A DNA stretch of 64,000 nt from Sandaracinaceae bacterium (GCA_019637095.1 JAHBWG010000013.1:1-64000), one strand, 5' to 3'; counted from the first letter of the stretch, positions 1 to 8,535 are shown. Numbers and translations are program-made. The notes: a model not told the origin generated them from the sequence alone.

Positions 1-555
1 GCCGCCCCCGATCGCCGGCCCGCCGCCGAACGCAGGCCCGCCCATCGCCGGCGCGCCGCCGAAGCCCGCCGCGCCCGCCGGCTGCCCCTGCCCGCCGAAC
101 AGCGAGCCGAGGTCCAGCGAGCCGCCCGAGAAGCGCTCCCACAGCCAATCGATCAGCAGCGGCGTCAGGATCGCGCCCACCGTGCCGGCCACCCGCTGCG
201 GCAGCCCGAAGCGCGACGCGATCACCTGCGCGACGTGCCCGCCGACGACGCCCTGCAGCCCGTCGATCGCCGCGCCGGTGAGCCCCTGCCCGCGCACCAG
301 GCTGCTCACCGCGCCGCTCAGGAAGTTCGTCACGTAGTGCGAGTTGCCTACATCGAGCAAGCCTCGTGGCCCCCCGGGCCTCGCCCCGGCGAAGCCGCCC
401 GACTGCGCCTGGTGGAACGACTGCGCCGCGACCGGCACCGCCGCGCCGAAGAAGCCTTGCGACTGCTGCGGCGAGAACCCCTGCGCCGTCAGGCGCGACA
501 TCGCGGTCTGCCCTTGGCGCGACTGCGTGAAGCCTTGGATGAGCTGGTCGAACAT
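1..555 (-). CDS. Hypothetical protein, 3' end cut by window edge
   Basis: Reading down from an ATG at 555-553 gives an open frame of 185 codons that runs off the window start without a stop. The protein begins MFDQLIQGFTQSRQG, has a middle section rich in small residues with FLSGAVSSLVRGQGLTGAAIDGLQGVVGGHVAQ, and ends in a Gly/Ala/Pro-rich low-complexity tail from about residue 150. There is no signal peptide and no clear catalytic motif. I do not recognise the family. The tail resembles the disordered tails of myxobacterial DUF937-like proteins, but this is only a compositional likeness. Confidence 0.6.
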   Translation of the reverse strand, partial: MFDQLIQGFTQSRQGQTAMSRLTAQGFSPQQSQGFFGAAVPVAAQSFHQAQSGGFAGARPGGPRGLLDVGNSHYVTNFLSGAVSSLVRGQGLTGAAIDGLQGVVGGHVAQVIASRFGLPQRVAGTVGAILTPLLIDWLWERFSGGSLDLGSLFGGQGQPAGAAGFGGAPAMGGPAFGGGPAIGGG

Positions 556-630
556 GGTGCGCGGCCTCCCTCGAGCGGCGCACGATACCACCCGTTGACG
601 CGCCGGGGACAGGGCGCCACGGTCCCGCGC

Positions 631-1182
631 ATGGCGCTCGTCCAAAGCCACGGCATGGCGGCCGGCACCCCGGCCCCCGACTTCGACCTGCTCGCGACCG
701 ACGGCGCGCGCTACTCGCTCGCCTCCTTCGCGGACGCGACGGCGCTGGTGGTCGTCTTCACTTGCAACCACTGCCCCTACGCCAAGGCGGCCGAGTCGCG
801 CCTCGTCGCGATCGCGCGCGAGTACGCGCCGCGCGGCGTCGCGCTCGTCGCGATCAACCCGAACGACGCCGAGCGCTACCCGGCCGACTCGTTCGACGCC
901 ATGAAGGCGCGCGCGGCCGAGGCCGGCTTCGTCTTCCCCTACCTCTACGACGAGACGCAGGCCGTCGCGCGCGCGTACGACGCCGCCTGCACCCCCGACG
1001 TCTTCGTCTTCGATCGCGAGCGCCGCCTCGTCTACAACGGCCGCATCGACGACTCCTGGAAGGACGAGCGCGCCGTCACCCGCCGCGACCTGCGCCTCGT
1101 CCTCGACGCCACCCTCGAGGGCCGCCCGCACGGCCTCGACGTCGTCCCCTCGATGGGCTGTTCCATCAAGTGGAAGCCCTGA
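631..1182 (+). CDS. Thioredoxin-like (AhpC/TSA-type) family protein
   Basis: A 183-residue protein with a thioredoxin fold pattern. After an N-terminal GTPAPDFDLLATDG segment comes the redox motif C45-N-H-C48-P-Y, placed after a hydrophobic strand (ALVVVFT) as expected. It continues with a CxPDVFVFD-type cis-Pro region near residue 115 and an R-L-V-Y-N-G-R-I-D-D hairpin typical of the thioredoxin/alkyl hydroperoxide reductase relatives that carry CxxC in a CNHCPY context. The start is the ATG at 631; a second ATG at 655 is also possible. No signal peptide is visible, so it is probably cytoplasmic. Its stop is one base before the start of the RNA methyltransferase, suggesting co-transcription. 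Confidence 0.85.
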   Translation: MALVQSHGMAAGTPAPDFDLLATDGARYSLASFADATALVVVFTCNHCPYAKAAESRLVAIAREYAPRGVALVAINPNDAERYPADSFDAMKARAAEAGFVFPYLYDETQAVARAYDAACTPDVFVFDRERRLVYNGRIDDSWKDERAVTRRDLRLVLDATLEGRPHGLDVVPSMGCSIKWKP

Positions 1183-1183
1183 G

Positions 1184-1726
1184 GTGGCGAAGGTCCCGCC
1201 GCTCGACCTGCCGCTCGACGAGGTCCGCGCCGAGCTCGACAAGATCCGCCACCCGTTCCGCGTCGCGATCCGCCGCTCGAAGAACCCCTTCAACGTCGGC
1301 GGCGTCATCCGCACCGCGCACTCCTTCCTCGCGCGCGAGATCGTCCTCATCGGCACCGAGCGCTTCTACCGCAAGGGGATGATGGGCATGCACCGCTACG
1401 AGCACGTCGCCTACGTCGAGAGCGAGGAGGCGTTCGTCGCGATGGCGCGCGAGCGCGGCTGGTTCCTCAGCGTCCTCGAGAAGGATCACGAGCGCCCCGT
1501 CGGCCTGTGGGACGCGAAGCTCCCCGACGAGTGCGTCCTCGTGATCGGCAACGAGGACGAGGGCCCGGGCGAGACGCTGCTCGCCGCCGCGGACGAGGTG
1601 GTCGCGATCCCCATGTGGGGCATCAACCACAGCTACCCCATGACCGTCGCCGCCGGCATCGTCATGGCCGAGTGGGCGCGCCGCCGCTACGCCGGCCCTG
1701 GCCGTGTCGTCGTCACGAGACGTTGA
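1184..1726 (+). CDS. SpoU/TrmH-family RNA 2'-O-methyltransferase
   Basis: A 180-residue SPOUT-class methyltransferase that should transfer a methyl group from SAM to a ribose 2'-OH in tRNA or rRNA. All three SpoU motifs are visible: motif 1 (NPFNVGGVIRTAHSF, from residue 34), motif 2 (VIGNEDEGPG, about 120-129) and motif 3 (NHSYPMTVAAGIVMAEW, from about 148), which together form the trefoil knot and dimer interface. The length suits the catalytic domain alone, with no N-terminal RNA-binding extension. It starts with GTG at 1184, one base after the stop of the thioredoxin-like gene. The substrate RNA cannot be told from the sequence. Confidence 0.88.
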   Translation: MAKVPPLDLPLDEVRAELDKIRHPFRVAIRRSKNPFNVGGVIRTAHSFLAREIVLIGTERFYRKGMMGMHRYEHVAYVESEEAFVAMARERGWFLSVLEKDHERPVGLWDAKLPDECVLVIGNEDEGPGETLLAAADEVVAIPMWGINHSYPMTVAAGIVMAEWARRRYAGPGRVVVTRR

Positions 1727-1733
1727 CGCGCGG

Positions 1734-1958
1734 TCACGAGCGGAACGGCCCCTCGCCCTCGCGCTGCACCCAGCGCCACGAGTCGAGCACCAGCACCTTC
1801 TCCTCCACCGAGCCCGCCATGTACTGCTCCACGTAGCGGCAGTCGGCGCAGGCGTAGAGGTCCATCGTCGGCCCGCTCACCCCCGCGCCGAGGTACAGCG
1901 TGTAGCGCGTCGTCGCGATCCGGAGCCCCTCGCACTTGGGGCAGTGTCCGTCCTTCAT
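1734..1958 (-). CDS. Small zinc-ribbon-like protein
   Basis: A 74-residue protein (ATG at 1958). Two CxxC knuckles are present, C6-P-K-C9 and C37-A-D-C40, separated by a beta-rich segment. This is the geometry of a single zinc ribbon. The C-terminal part (VEQYMAGSVEEKVLVLDSWRWV) resembles the small zinc-finger proteins common in myxobacteria, whose function is unknown. It is convergent with the RNA methyltransferase. Confidence 0.7.
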   Translation of the reverse strand: MKDGHCPKCEGLRIATTRYTLYLGAGVSGPTMDLYACADCRYVEQYMAGSVEEKVLVLDSWRWVQREGEGPFRS

Positions 1959-1972
1959 CGCCGCCGAGCGTA

Positions 1973-2647
1973 TCAGCGCGCGAGCAGCAGCGTCGCGTAG
2001 CTCCAGCCGGAGTCCGCCGTCGCGAACGACACCCCCATCATCGTCCAGCACTGCCCGAGCACCTCGCGCGTCTCGGCGCGGTCCGTCCAGCGGTCCATCA
2101 CGTCCTCGGCGCCGAGCCGGCCCACGCTGAACAGCGCGCCCGCGTACATGAAGCGCACCCCGCTGCTGCGCACCTGCCGGAACAGGTCTCCGTCGGGGCT
2201 CGTGCTGTCGAGCCGGTCGACGCTCGCCTGATGCAGCGCGTGCCGCTCGGCCACCCCTTGGATTCCGTCCGGCCGCTCCATCGCCGCCGGGCAGCCGCGC
2301 CCCGGGTGCGCCGCCACGAGCGCCGCGAGGGTGTCCGCCCACTCCTCGCACTCGCCCGTGCTCATCGAGCAGCCCGGCGACGGCGGCCGTCCCATCGACG
2401 GCGGCGTCGTCGACCACGAGTCGCCCCCGTCGGTCGCCGGTGGCGGCGGCGGCGGCGGCGACGGCGTCCCCGCGTCCGTCCCCGACGACGACGGCGGCGG
2501 CATCATCATCCCCATCGAGCCGCCGGGGTCGGCGACGCATTGGTTTCCCGCGAGCACCGTCCCGGGTCCGCAGACCACCTCCGGCGCGTTGCAGCCCACG
2601 ATTCCCAGGGCGAGGAGCCCCGCCCAGCCCGACCGTCCCGTCATCAT
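1973..2647 (-). CDS. Lipoprotein with possible CAP/SCP-like domain
   Basis: A 224-residue protein starting with a lipoprotein signal peptide (GLLALGIVGC; modified Cys at 19), followed by a disordered linker rich in P, S, G and D (about residues 40-85). The C-terminal 130 residues contain H-A-L-H-Q-A-S-V-D-R, a W-T-D-R-A-E-T-R-E-V segment and a final W-S-Y-A-T-L-L-L strand. This order (helix with paired histidines, a W..S..H/R segment, then a G..F/W strand) recalls CAP/SCP (cysteine-rich secretory protein) domains, but the match is loose. Anchored to the cell envelope if the lipobox is used. Confidence 0.6.
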   Translation of the reverse strand: MMTGRSGWAGLLALGIVGCNAPEVVCGPGTVLAGNQCVADPGGSMGMMMPPPSSSGTDAGTPSPPPPPPPATDGGDSWSTTPPSMGRPPSPGCSMSTGECEEWADTLAALVAAHPGRGCPAAMERPDGIQGVAERHALHQASVDRLDSTSPDGDLFRQVRSSGVRFMYAGALFSVGRLGAEDVMDRWTDRAETREVLGQCWTMMGVSFATADSGWSYATLLLAR

Positions 2648-2793
2648 GGTCCGCGGCTACCGCAACCCGAGTGCCACCCTGCGGATCGCCCCTGCCGCGT
2701 GGCCGCGCCGCCCTGCCGCGGAGCCTCGCACGCGCCGGTGTCGCTCCCGGCTGGACAGCCGCCTCCGAATCACTACACTGCGCGCCCTGTTCT

Positions 2794-2866
2794 GGTGGCC
2801 GTAGCTCAGGGGTAGAGCACTGGATTGTGGCTCCGGGAGTCGCGGGTTCAAATCCCGTCGGTCACC
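2794..2866 (+). tRNA. tRNA-His (anticodon GTG)
   Basis: The cloverleaf can be folded by eye. The acceptor GTGGCCG (2795-2801) pairs with CGGTCAC (2859-2865). The extra G at -1 (2794) faces C at 2866, the signature of tRNA-His. The anticodon loop in GGATTGTGGCTCC gives GTG, and the T arm is GCGGGTTCAAATCCCGT. CCA is not encoded. Confidence 0.95.
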
Positions 2867-2912
2867 CTCTCCTTGACATTCCGAGTCGTGTTTCGTAGCT
2901 CAGCGCCCTCTG

Positions 2913-2986
2913 GCGCCCGTAGCTCAGTTGGATAGAGCGTCGGACTTCGAATCCGCAGGTCGGGGGTTCGAATCCCTCCGGGCGCG
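2913..2986 (+). tRNA. tRNA-Arg (anticodon TCG)
   Basis: Acceptor GCGCCCG (2913-2919) pairs with CGGGCGC (2979-2985), with G at 2986 as discriminator. The D arm AGCTCAGTTGGATAGAGC is canonical and the anticodon loop CTTCGAA gives TCG (reads CGA). CCA is not encoded. It is the middle member of a three-tRNA cluster. Confidence 0.95.
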
Positions 2987-2998
2987 CTCAGATCAGCC

Positions 2999-3071
2999 GG
3001 GTCATTAGCTCAATTGGTAGAGCAGTGGACTCTTAATCCATTGGCTGGAGGTTCGAGTCCTCCATGACCCA
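2999..3071 (+). tRNA. tRNA-Lys (anticodon CTT)
   Basis: Acceptor GGGTCAT (2999-3005) pairs with ATGACCC (3064-3070), discriminator A at 3071. The anticodon loop CTCTTAA gives CTT (reads AAG). The T arm GGAGGTTCGAGTCCTCC is perfect. CCA is not encoded. It is the last tRNA before the genes leading into the defence island. Confidence 0.95.
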
Positions 3072-3075
3072 ACCC

Positions 3076-3104
3076 CGAAGGCTCCGGCATCGCCGGGGCC
3101 TTCG
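3076..3104 (+). terminator. Hairpin after the tRNA cluster
   Basis: CGAAGGCTCCGGC, loop ATC, then GCCGGGGCCTTCG form a 13-bp stem with one G-T wobble, starting 5 nt after tRNA-Lys. The downstream tract (TCGTTCCGTCG) is only weakly T-rich, so this is a terminator or processing hairpin rather than a textbook intrinsic terminator. Confidence 0.6.
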
Positions 3105-3133
3105 TCGTTCCGTCGCCGCGCGATCGACCTCGT

Positions 3134-3676
3134 TCACTCCTCGGGCTCACACCGGAGCACGACGATCTCCACCCGGCGGCTCCGATGCCCGCGATCCTCG
3201 CCGGGCGGCGGGCACGGCGGCGGGCGCTCCTTCACCGCCCGCTTGTGCGAGAAGAAGCCTCGCTCGGGTCCCGCCTCGGGGTCGAGGATCTCGGGGTCGA
3301 CGCCACGCGCGGCGAGCGCGGCGGCGACGCTCCGGGCGCGATCGAGCGCGAGGTGCTCGTTCTCCGGCTCGTGCTCCGGCGGGCTCGCCGCCCGCGTCCC
3401 CACCACGCGCGCCCGCGTCGAAGGCGCTGCACGCAGCGCGTCCGCGAGCTCGTCGAGCAGGGCGGGCGGGACGAGGTCCGGGTCGAGCGACGCGCTCATG
3501 CAGCGGAACGTGAGCTGATGAGGCAGACGCCACTCCGCGCAGCGAAGCGGTGCCTCGGGAGGCGCCGGCTCGGCGAGCGCCCCCGGCGCGGTCGGCGCCG
3601 CCGTCGTGCTGCCGCAGCTCGCCGAGAGGGCCGCGAAGATCCCGAGCGCCGGCCATCGCGCGCGCCTGCCGATCAC
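3134..3676 (-). CDS. OmpA-like lipoprotein
   Basis: The longest frame opens at 3727, but the GTG at 3676-3674 overlaps the upstream stop as GTGA, so it is the likely start (180 residues). The N-terminus is a lipoprotein signal: basic IGRRARW, a hydrophobic core, then a lipobox ending in SASC. After an Ala/Pro linker, the C-terminal half has RARVVGT, then L-D-R-A-R-S-V-A-A-A-L-A-A-R-G-V and RRVEIVVLRC. This is the strand-helix-strand layout of OmpA-type peptidoglycan-binding domains. It is translationally coupled to the M91-like gene, so both products may work at the envelope. Confidence 0.65.
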   Translation of the reverse strand: MIGRRARWPALGIFAALSASCGSTTAAPTAPGALAEPAPPEAPLRCAEWRLPHQLTFRCMSASLDPDLVPPALLDELADALRAAPSTRARVVGTRAASPPEHEPENEHLALDRARSVAAALAARGVDPEILDPEAGPERGFFSHKRAVKERPPPCPPPGEDRGHRSRRVEIVVLRCEPEE

Positions 3677-4548
3677 GGCCACGCCGACGCGCCGCCGCCC
3701 CGATCGCGGAACGGGTTGTAGGGGCACGTTCGCCGATCGAGCGCGGCCAAGCGCGCCGCGAGGATCGGCACGCGCCGCTCACAGCGCGAGACGACGCGAG
3801 CCTCGCTACGAGTCACGTCGATCCCCATCGAGCGGTTTCGAGGGATGGTCCCCGGGCGGAGTAGCGGCCCCGCACTGTCGTACCGCCGCCGAATCCAGAG
3901 GCCTCGCTCGCTCCGGTGTATGTTGTCGATCAAGAGGGCCATCTCCTCTTCGGGCGAGGGAGCGCCAACCCGATTCGCCTCCGTGGGCGCGAACATCGCG
4001 CGGACTCGGTAGTTCCCCCACGTGATGTTCACAGCGTGAACCAGCTCGTGGAGCAGCGCGAGGTAGGGGGCCCACACTTCCGCTCCGCTCTGCGCGACCG
4101 CCGGCTCGATGAGATCGATCCCGATCAGCGCGTCCGCGCCGATGGTCGTGGCGTCCCGCATCGCCGCTTCGAGGCGCGCGTTCGGAATCTCGACACCCGC
4201 TTGGTCGACGAACGGGTCTGGGTCGGTGTACGCCCCGCCATGAGTCGCGTAGATCGTCGTCCGCCGCCTGACGCAGTCGACGATCGCGCGCCCGACGCGG
4301 CTGGACGCGACCCGATCGAGCGCGAGCCCAAGCTCGACGGACCAGAGCTCGGGCTCGAGGGATCTCCCCTCCTCCGGGTCGAAGAACCAGGGGCTCGAAC
4401 GAGCTCGGCCGTTCTCGAGCGCGACGGGTGGATCGAACCACTGGATATTGGGGTTCCTGCGGTCGTGCAGTCGGGAGGGCATCTGGCCAAACTGTATGGG
4501 CGCTCCGCGGGGTGGTGTCGAGCACCGACTCTGGATGCGCCCATACAC
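3673..4548 (-). CDS. M91 (NleD-like) zinc metalloprotease-type protein
   Basis: A 291-residue protein starting with GTG at 4548 (an internal ATG at codon 23 is an alternative). It carries a zinc-binding H167-E-L-V-H171 motif inside LLHELVHAVNITWG, followed about 30 residues later by an acidic run (E200-E-E) and then IDNIHRSERGLWIRRRYD. In the M91 family, whose type III effector NleD is the known example, the order is HExxH, a downstream glutamate as third ligand, then an N..R...G...R..Y stretch. All of these are present. No secretion signal is visible. Its substrate is unknown; a secreted or injected effector is possible. Confidence 0.7.
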   Translation of the reverse strand: MYGRIQSRCSTPPRGAPIQFGQMPSRLHDRRNPNIQWFDPPVALENGRARSSPWFFDPEEGRSLEPELWSVELGLALDRVASSRVGRAIVDCVRRRTTIYATHGGAYTDPDPFVDQAGVEIPNARLEAAMRDATTIGADALIGIDLIEPAVAQSGAEVWAPYLALLHELVHAVNITWGNYRVRAMFAPTEANRVGAPSPEEEMALLIDNIHRSERGLWIRRRYDSAGPLLRPGTIPRNRSMGIDVTRSEARVVSRCERRVPILAARLAALDRRTCPYNPFRDRGGGASAWP

Positions 4549-4706
4549 CCCCTCACGAATCGGCGAAGTAGCGCGAGTCGAGCTCGACGACGGTACCGCA
4601 GATCACGTCGGATCACACCGCAGCTCGATCCGTCACCGCTCTCCCGCAATGTGGCTTTCCCGGGACGGCCACGGTGCGGTACCCTCGCGACCTCCCGCGA
4701 GCTTCG

Positions 4707-7700
4707 ATGACCCCCGCCTCCTCACGTTCCGTGCTCGGCACGCTGCCCAAGGCGCGGCTCCTCGACCTCGGTCGCGACTACGGCGTCGCCCTCGAGCCGG
4801 CCGCCGCGAAGGAGGCGCAGCTCGAGGTGCTCACCCGCTCCGGGCGTGTCCGCTTTCGCGATCTCCTCGGGCGGCTCGGCCGTGACGAGCTGAAGGCAGC
4901 GTGCCGCGCGCACGGGCTCGACGACTCGGGGCGGGCTCGGCTCGACCTCCAAGAGCGTTTGCTCCGGGCGCACGGCGCTTCGGACTCCGCGATGCCGCCT
5001 CCGCTCTTCCGCGCGAACGAGGTCCCGCGGTACGCGCCGCGCCCGGGCGACATCGTGTCGTGCCGTCACCGTCAGTGGCTCGTCGAGGGCGTCGCGCCGC
5101 CGCCCGCGGAGAAGCACGCCACGCGCGTCTCGCTCGTCTGCCTCGACGACGACGCGCAGGGTCAGCCGCTCGAGGTGATGTGGGAGCTCGAGCTCGGCGC
5201 ACGCGTCGTACAGCCCGAGGCGCATGGGCTCGGCGAGGTCGATCGGATCGATCCCCCGCGGTACTTCGGTACCTACCTGCACGCGCTCAAGTGGAACGCG
5301 GTCACGGCCACGGACGAGAAGCTCTTCCAGTCGCCGTTCCGCGCGGGCATCAAGCTGATGAACCATCAGCTCACCCCCCTGCGCAAGGCGCTCTCGCTCC
5401 CGCGCGCGAACCTCTTCATCGCGGACGACGTCGGGCTCGGCAAGACGATCGAAGCAGGGCTCGTGCTCCAGGAGCTGCTGCTCCGCCAGCGCGTCGAGTA
5501 CGTCCTCGTGATCTGCCCCTCCTCGGTGTCGCTCCAGTGGCGTGACGAGATGCTGCGCCGCTTCGGCCTCCACTTCGAGGTCATGAGCCGCGCGTTCGTC
5601 GCGCGCCGGCGTCAGGAGCGCGGGTTCGGCGTGAACCCCTGGAGCACGCACAACCGCTTCATCGTCGCGCACCCGCTCGTTCGCCGTCCCGAGTACCGAG
5701 ACCCGCTGCTCGCGCACCTCGCGACGCTCGGCGACGGCCGCGCGAGGAAGAGCCTCCTCATCCTCGACGAGGCCCACGTCGCGGCGCCCGCGACGGCGAC
5801 GAAGTACGCGGTCGACTCGCGCATCACGAAGGTCGTCCGCGACATCGCGCCGCGCTTCGAGAATCGCCTCTTCCTCTCTGCGACCCCGCACAACGGGCAC
5901 TCGAACAGCTTCTCCGCGCTCCTCGAGATCCTCGACCCGCAGCGCTTCACGCGCGGCGTGAAGGTGCGAGGCGCGAGCCAGCTCGAGCCGGTGATGGTCC
6001 GCCGCCTCAAGGAGGACCTTCGCCAGCTCGGCGTCGACTCCTTCCCGCTCCGAAAGCTCGTCCAGATCGAGCTGACCCACGAAGCCGGCGCGTGGCACTC
6101 GGCGCACGCGACGTTCGATCCCGGCAAGAACGAGGCGAGCCGAGGCGCGCGCGCGCACATCGGCGACGGCGAACCGGTCGAGCTGACGCTCTCGTCGATG
6201 CTCGCCGAGTACACGAGCCTGATGCGGCCCGAGCGCGGTCGCGGAAAGCTCGTCTTCGTCAACCTCCAGAAGCGGCTGCTGAGCAGCGTCGAGGCGTTCG
6301 CGCGAACCCTGCGGGTGCACACTCGTTCGGTCCTCGAAGGCCGCGCGAAGACCCAGCTCGATCTCGGGAGCACGATGCGGGCGGCTGCTCCATCGGCCGA
6401 CGACGAGGAGCCCGAGGGCCTCGACGACGAAGCGCTCGAGGACGAGGCGGCCCAACAGGTCGCGAGGGAGTCGGCCCGGCTCCAGAGCCCGGAGGGCCGC
6501 GCGCGCCAGCTCCTCGACGAGATGCTGCGGATCGGCGAGATGCACCGCGGCGCACCGGACGCGAAGGTGCAGGCGCTCCTCGCGTTCATCCGCGCGCGTC
6601 AGTGCGCCGCGGTGCGCGTGGGCGGCGCGTCCGGCAAGAGCGCGCCTTGGTCGGACGATCGCATCCTCGTGTTCACCGAGTACGGCGACACGAAGCGCTA
6701 CTTGTGGCAGCTCCTCAGTGGCGCGGTCCGCGGCACCGACCGAGCCGACGAGCGCCTCATGCAGCTCCACGGCGGCATGTCCGAAGAAGCGCGCGACGAG
6801 GTGCAGCGCGCGTTCAACGCGCCGCCGGGCGAGCACCCGGTGCGCATCCTGATCGCCACCGACGCGGCGCGCGAGGGCGTGAACCTCCAGGGCCACTGCG
6901 CCGACCTCTTCCACTTCGACATCCCGTGGAACCCGGCGCGCATGGAGCAGCGCAACGGCCGCATCGACCGCACCCTGCAGCCCGCCCCCGAGGTGCGCTG
7001 CCACTACTTCGTTTATCCGGCGAGGACCGAGGACGTCGTCCTGACGCACGTCGTGCGCAAGGTGGACGTCATCCAGCGCGAGCTGGGCTCGCTCGGCGCG
7101 GTCGTCATGGATCGCATCGAGACCGCCCTCGCCGAGGGCATCGACGCGCGCACGAGCGAGCGCCTCGACGTCGCCGACGGAACCGTCTCGCGCGGTCCTG
7201 GCGCGTTGGACGTACGGCGCTTGCGTGCCACCACCCGCGAAGAGCTGGAGAGCCCGCGTCACGACCACGCGAAGCTACGCGCCGAGATCGAAGAGGCCGG
7301 CGAGATCCTGAACCGCTCGCGCGCCGTCATGGAGTTCGATCCGGCCTTGCTGCGTGACGCGATCGATGTCGGCCTCGAGCTGGCGGGCGCTAAGCCGCTC
7401 GCGACGGCGGCTGAGGGACGCTGCTTCGCGCTCCCCGCGCTGCCCGAGTCGTGGGAGCCGACCCTCGACACGCTCCGCCCCGCGCGCGGCCGCGACGAGC
7501 CGTTCTACGAGTGGCGCCGGCGCGCGCCAATGCCGGTGGTGTTCGAGCCTCCGGCCAAGATGAACGACGCGCTCGTCCACCTGCACCTGTCGCACCCGTT
7601 CGTGCAGCGCATCACGCAGCGCTTCCTCGCGCAGGGCTACGGCGCGCACGACCTCGGTCGCGTCACCATCGTGAAGAACCGGCACGACTCGTTGACGCGC

Positions 7701-8300
7701 GTGATCGCGTTCGGCCGCCTCTCGCTCTTCGGGGCCGGCGCCGCGCGGCTCCACGACCGGCTCCTCTCGGTCGGCGCGCGTTGGATCGAGGGCAAGGAGG
7801 ACGAGCTGCGCCCCTTCGGCGAGGAGGCCGATCGCAAGGCGGTCGCGATGCTCGAGCAGATCCTCGCCGAGTCCCCGACCCTCGACGGAATCTCCGACGC
7901 GCTACGCGCGCGCGTCCTCGCCGCGGCGCCGCGCCTCTTCGCGCGCCTGTGGGACACCGTCCGCGCCGACGCGGACGCCGAGGCGCTCGCTGCCACGCAG
8001 AAGCTCCTCGCGCGCGGGCGGCAGGAGTCCGAGGCCCTGCGCGAACTCCTCGAGCGCCAGCGCAACGCGATCGTCGCGGCGATCGACGAGCGCCATCAGC
8101 TCGCGTTCGAGTTCACGCCCGCCGAGGAGGAGCAGCGGCGGCAGTTCGCCGACGACGAGAAGCACATGCACGACCGCCTCGTCTCGCTCCAGCTCGAGCT
8201 CGAGCGCGAGCCCGCGCAGCTCGAGGCGCTCTACCGAGTCGCGCTCCACCGGCTCGAGCCGGTCGGGCTCGTCGTGCTCTGGCCGGAGACGCGGGGCTGA
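4707..8300 (+). CDS. drmD: DISARM protein DrmD, SNF2-type helicase
   Basis: A 1197-residue SF2/SNF2 ATPase (ATG at 4707; an in-frame GTG at 4674 lies upstream). Helicase motifs are clear: motif I D-V-G-L-G-K-T-I-E-A near residue 246, motif II D-E-A-H near 353, motif III S-A-T-P-H-N-G near 391, and motifs V/VI ATDAAREGVNLQG and MEQRNGRIDR near 720-755. The long N-terminal region and the C-terminal region rich in charged helices match RapA/SNF2-like helicases. In class 1 DISARM, drmD is the first gene and is paired with the adenine methylase drmMI; both follow here in the same orientation. It acts on DNA in the cytoplasm. Confidence 0.88.
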   Translation: MTPASSRSVLGTLPKARLLDLGRDYGVALEPAAAKEAQLEVLTRSGRVRFRDLLGRLGRDELKAACRAHGLDDSGRARLDLQERLLRAHGASDSAMPPPLFRANEVPRYAPRPGDIVSCRHRQWLVEGVAPPPAEKHATRVSLVCLDDDAQGQPLEVMWELELGARVVQPEAHGLGEVDRIDPPRYFGTYLHALKWNAVTATDEKLFQSPFRAGIKLMNHQLTPLRKALSLPRANLFIADDVGLGKTIEAGLVLQELLLRQRVEYVLVICPSSVSLQWRDEMLRRFGLHFEVMSRAFVARRRQERGFGVNPWSTHNRFIVAHPLVRRPEYRDPLLAHLATLGDGRARKSLLILDEAHVAAPATATKYAVDSRITKVVRDIAPRFENRLFLSATPHNGHSNSFSALLEILDPQRFTRGVKVRGASQLEPVMVRRLKEDLRQLGVDSFPLRKLVQIELTHEAGAWHSAHATFDPGKNEASRGARAHIGDGEPVELTLSSMLAEYTSLMRPERGRGKLVFVNLQKRLLSSVEAFARTLRVHTRSVLEGRAKTQLDLGSTMRAAAPSADDEEPEGLDDEALEDEAAQQVARESARLQSPEGRARQLLDEMLRIGEMHRGAPDAKVQALLAFIRARQCAAVRVGGASGKSAPWSDDRILVFTEYGDTKRYLWQLLSGAVRGTDRADERLMQLHGGMSEEARDEVQRAFNAPPGEHPVRILIATDAAREGVNLQGHCADLFHFDIPWNPARMEQRNGRIDRTLQPAPEVRCHYFVYPARTEDVVLTHVVRKVDVIQRELGSLGAVVMDRIETALAEGIDARTSERLDVADGTVSRGPGALDVRRLRATTREELESPRHDHAKLRAEIEEAGEILNRSRAVMEFDPALLRDAIDVGLELAGAKPLATAAEGRCFALPALPESWEPTLDTLRPARGRDEPFYEWRRRAPMPVVFEPPAKMNDALVHLHLSHPFVQRITQRFLAQGYGAHDLGRVTIVKNRHDSLTRVIAFGRLSLFGAGAARLHDRLLSVGARWIEGKEDELRPFGEEADRKAVAMLEQILAESPTLDGISDALRARVLAAAPRLFARLWDTVRADADAEALAATQKLLARGRQESEALRELLERQRNAIVAAIDERHQLAFEFTPAEEEQRRQFADDEKHMHDRLVSLQLELEREPAQLEALYRVALHRLEPVGLVVLWPETRG

Positions 8301-8313
8301 GATGGCTTGGGAG

Positions 8314-8355
8314 CTTGGGAGAGGAACTTCTATCGCTTGGGAGAGGAACTTCTAT
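8314..8355 (+). repeat. 20-bp direct repeat at the outer edge of the repeat element
   Basis: CTTGGGAGAGGAACTTCTAT occurs at 8314-8333 and again at 8336-8355 (22-bp period), just after the drmD stop. The GAACTTCTA part reappears inverted at 13051-13061 inside drmMI, next to the same purine-rich tract, and so probably marks the element's end. Confidence 0.75.
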
Positions 8356-8380
8356 GGGGAGAGGGGGAGAGTGAGAGAGG

Positions 8381-8528
8381 GGGAGAGTGCGCCCGCGACG
8401 CGGGCGCGGGGAGAGGGGATTTCTTCGGGGGAGGGTGCGCCCGCGACGCGGGCGCGGGGAGCGGGGATTTTCTTGGGGGAGAGTGCGCCCGCGATGCGGG
8501 CGCGGGGAGAGGGGACTTCTTTGGGGGC
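8381..8528 (+). repeat. Three 48-bp tandem units with GC palindromes in purine-rich DNA
   Basis: The string GTGCGCCCGCGA begins at 8387, 8435 and 8483, an exact 48-bp spacing. Each unit holds an 8-bp palindrome (GCGCCCGC, loop GAC or GAT, GCGGGCGC) followed by a G/A-rich stretch. The unit length is a multiple of three. The same palindrome and the same GGAGAGTG junction occur at 12881-12910 and, inverted, at 45395-45420. Confidence 0.85.
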
Positions 8529-8535
8529 GCGGGGG

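Noticed and set aside
2794-3071. tRNA cluster as attachment site of the defence island
   Set aside because: No second copy of a tRNA 3' end was noticed at the right side of the island, and no integrase gene is present.
3076-3104. Strong intrinsic terminator
   Set aside because: The hairpin is good but is not followed by a clear T run; kept only as a probable hairpin.
4722-7268. 848-codon minus-strand frame under drmD
   Set aside because: No domain-like sequence, composition typical of an antisense frame in G+C-rich DNA.
8381-8528. CRISPR array
   Set aside because: The three 48-bp units are contiguous, with no unique spacers, and no cas genes are present.
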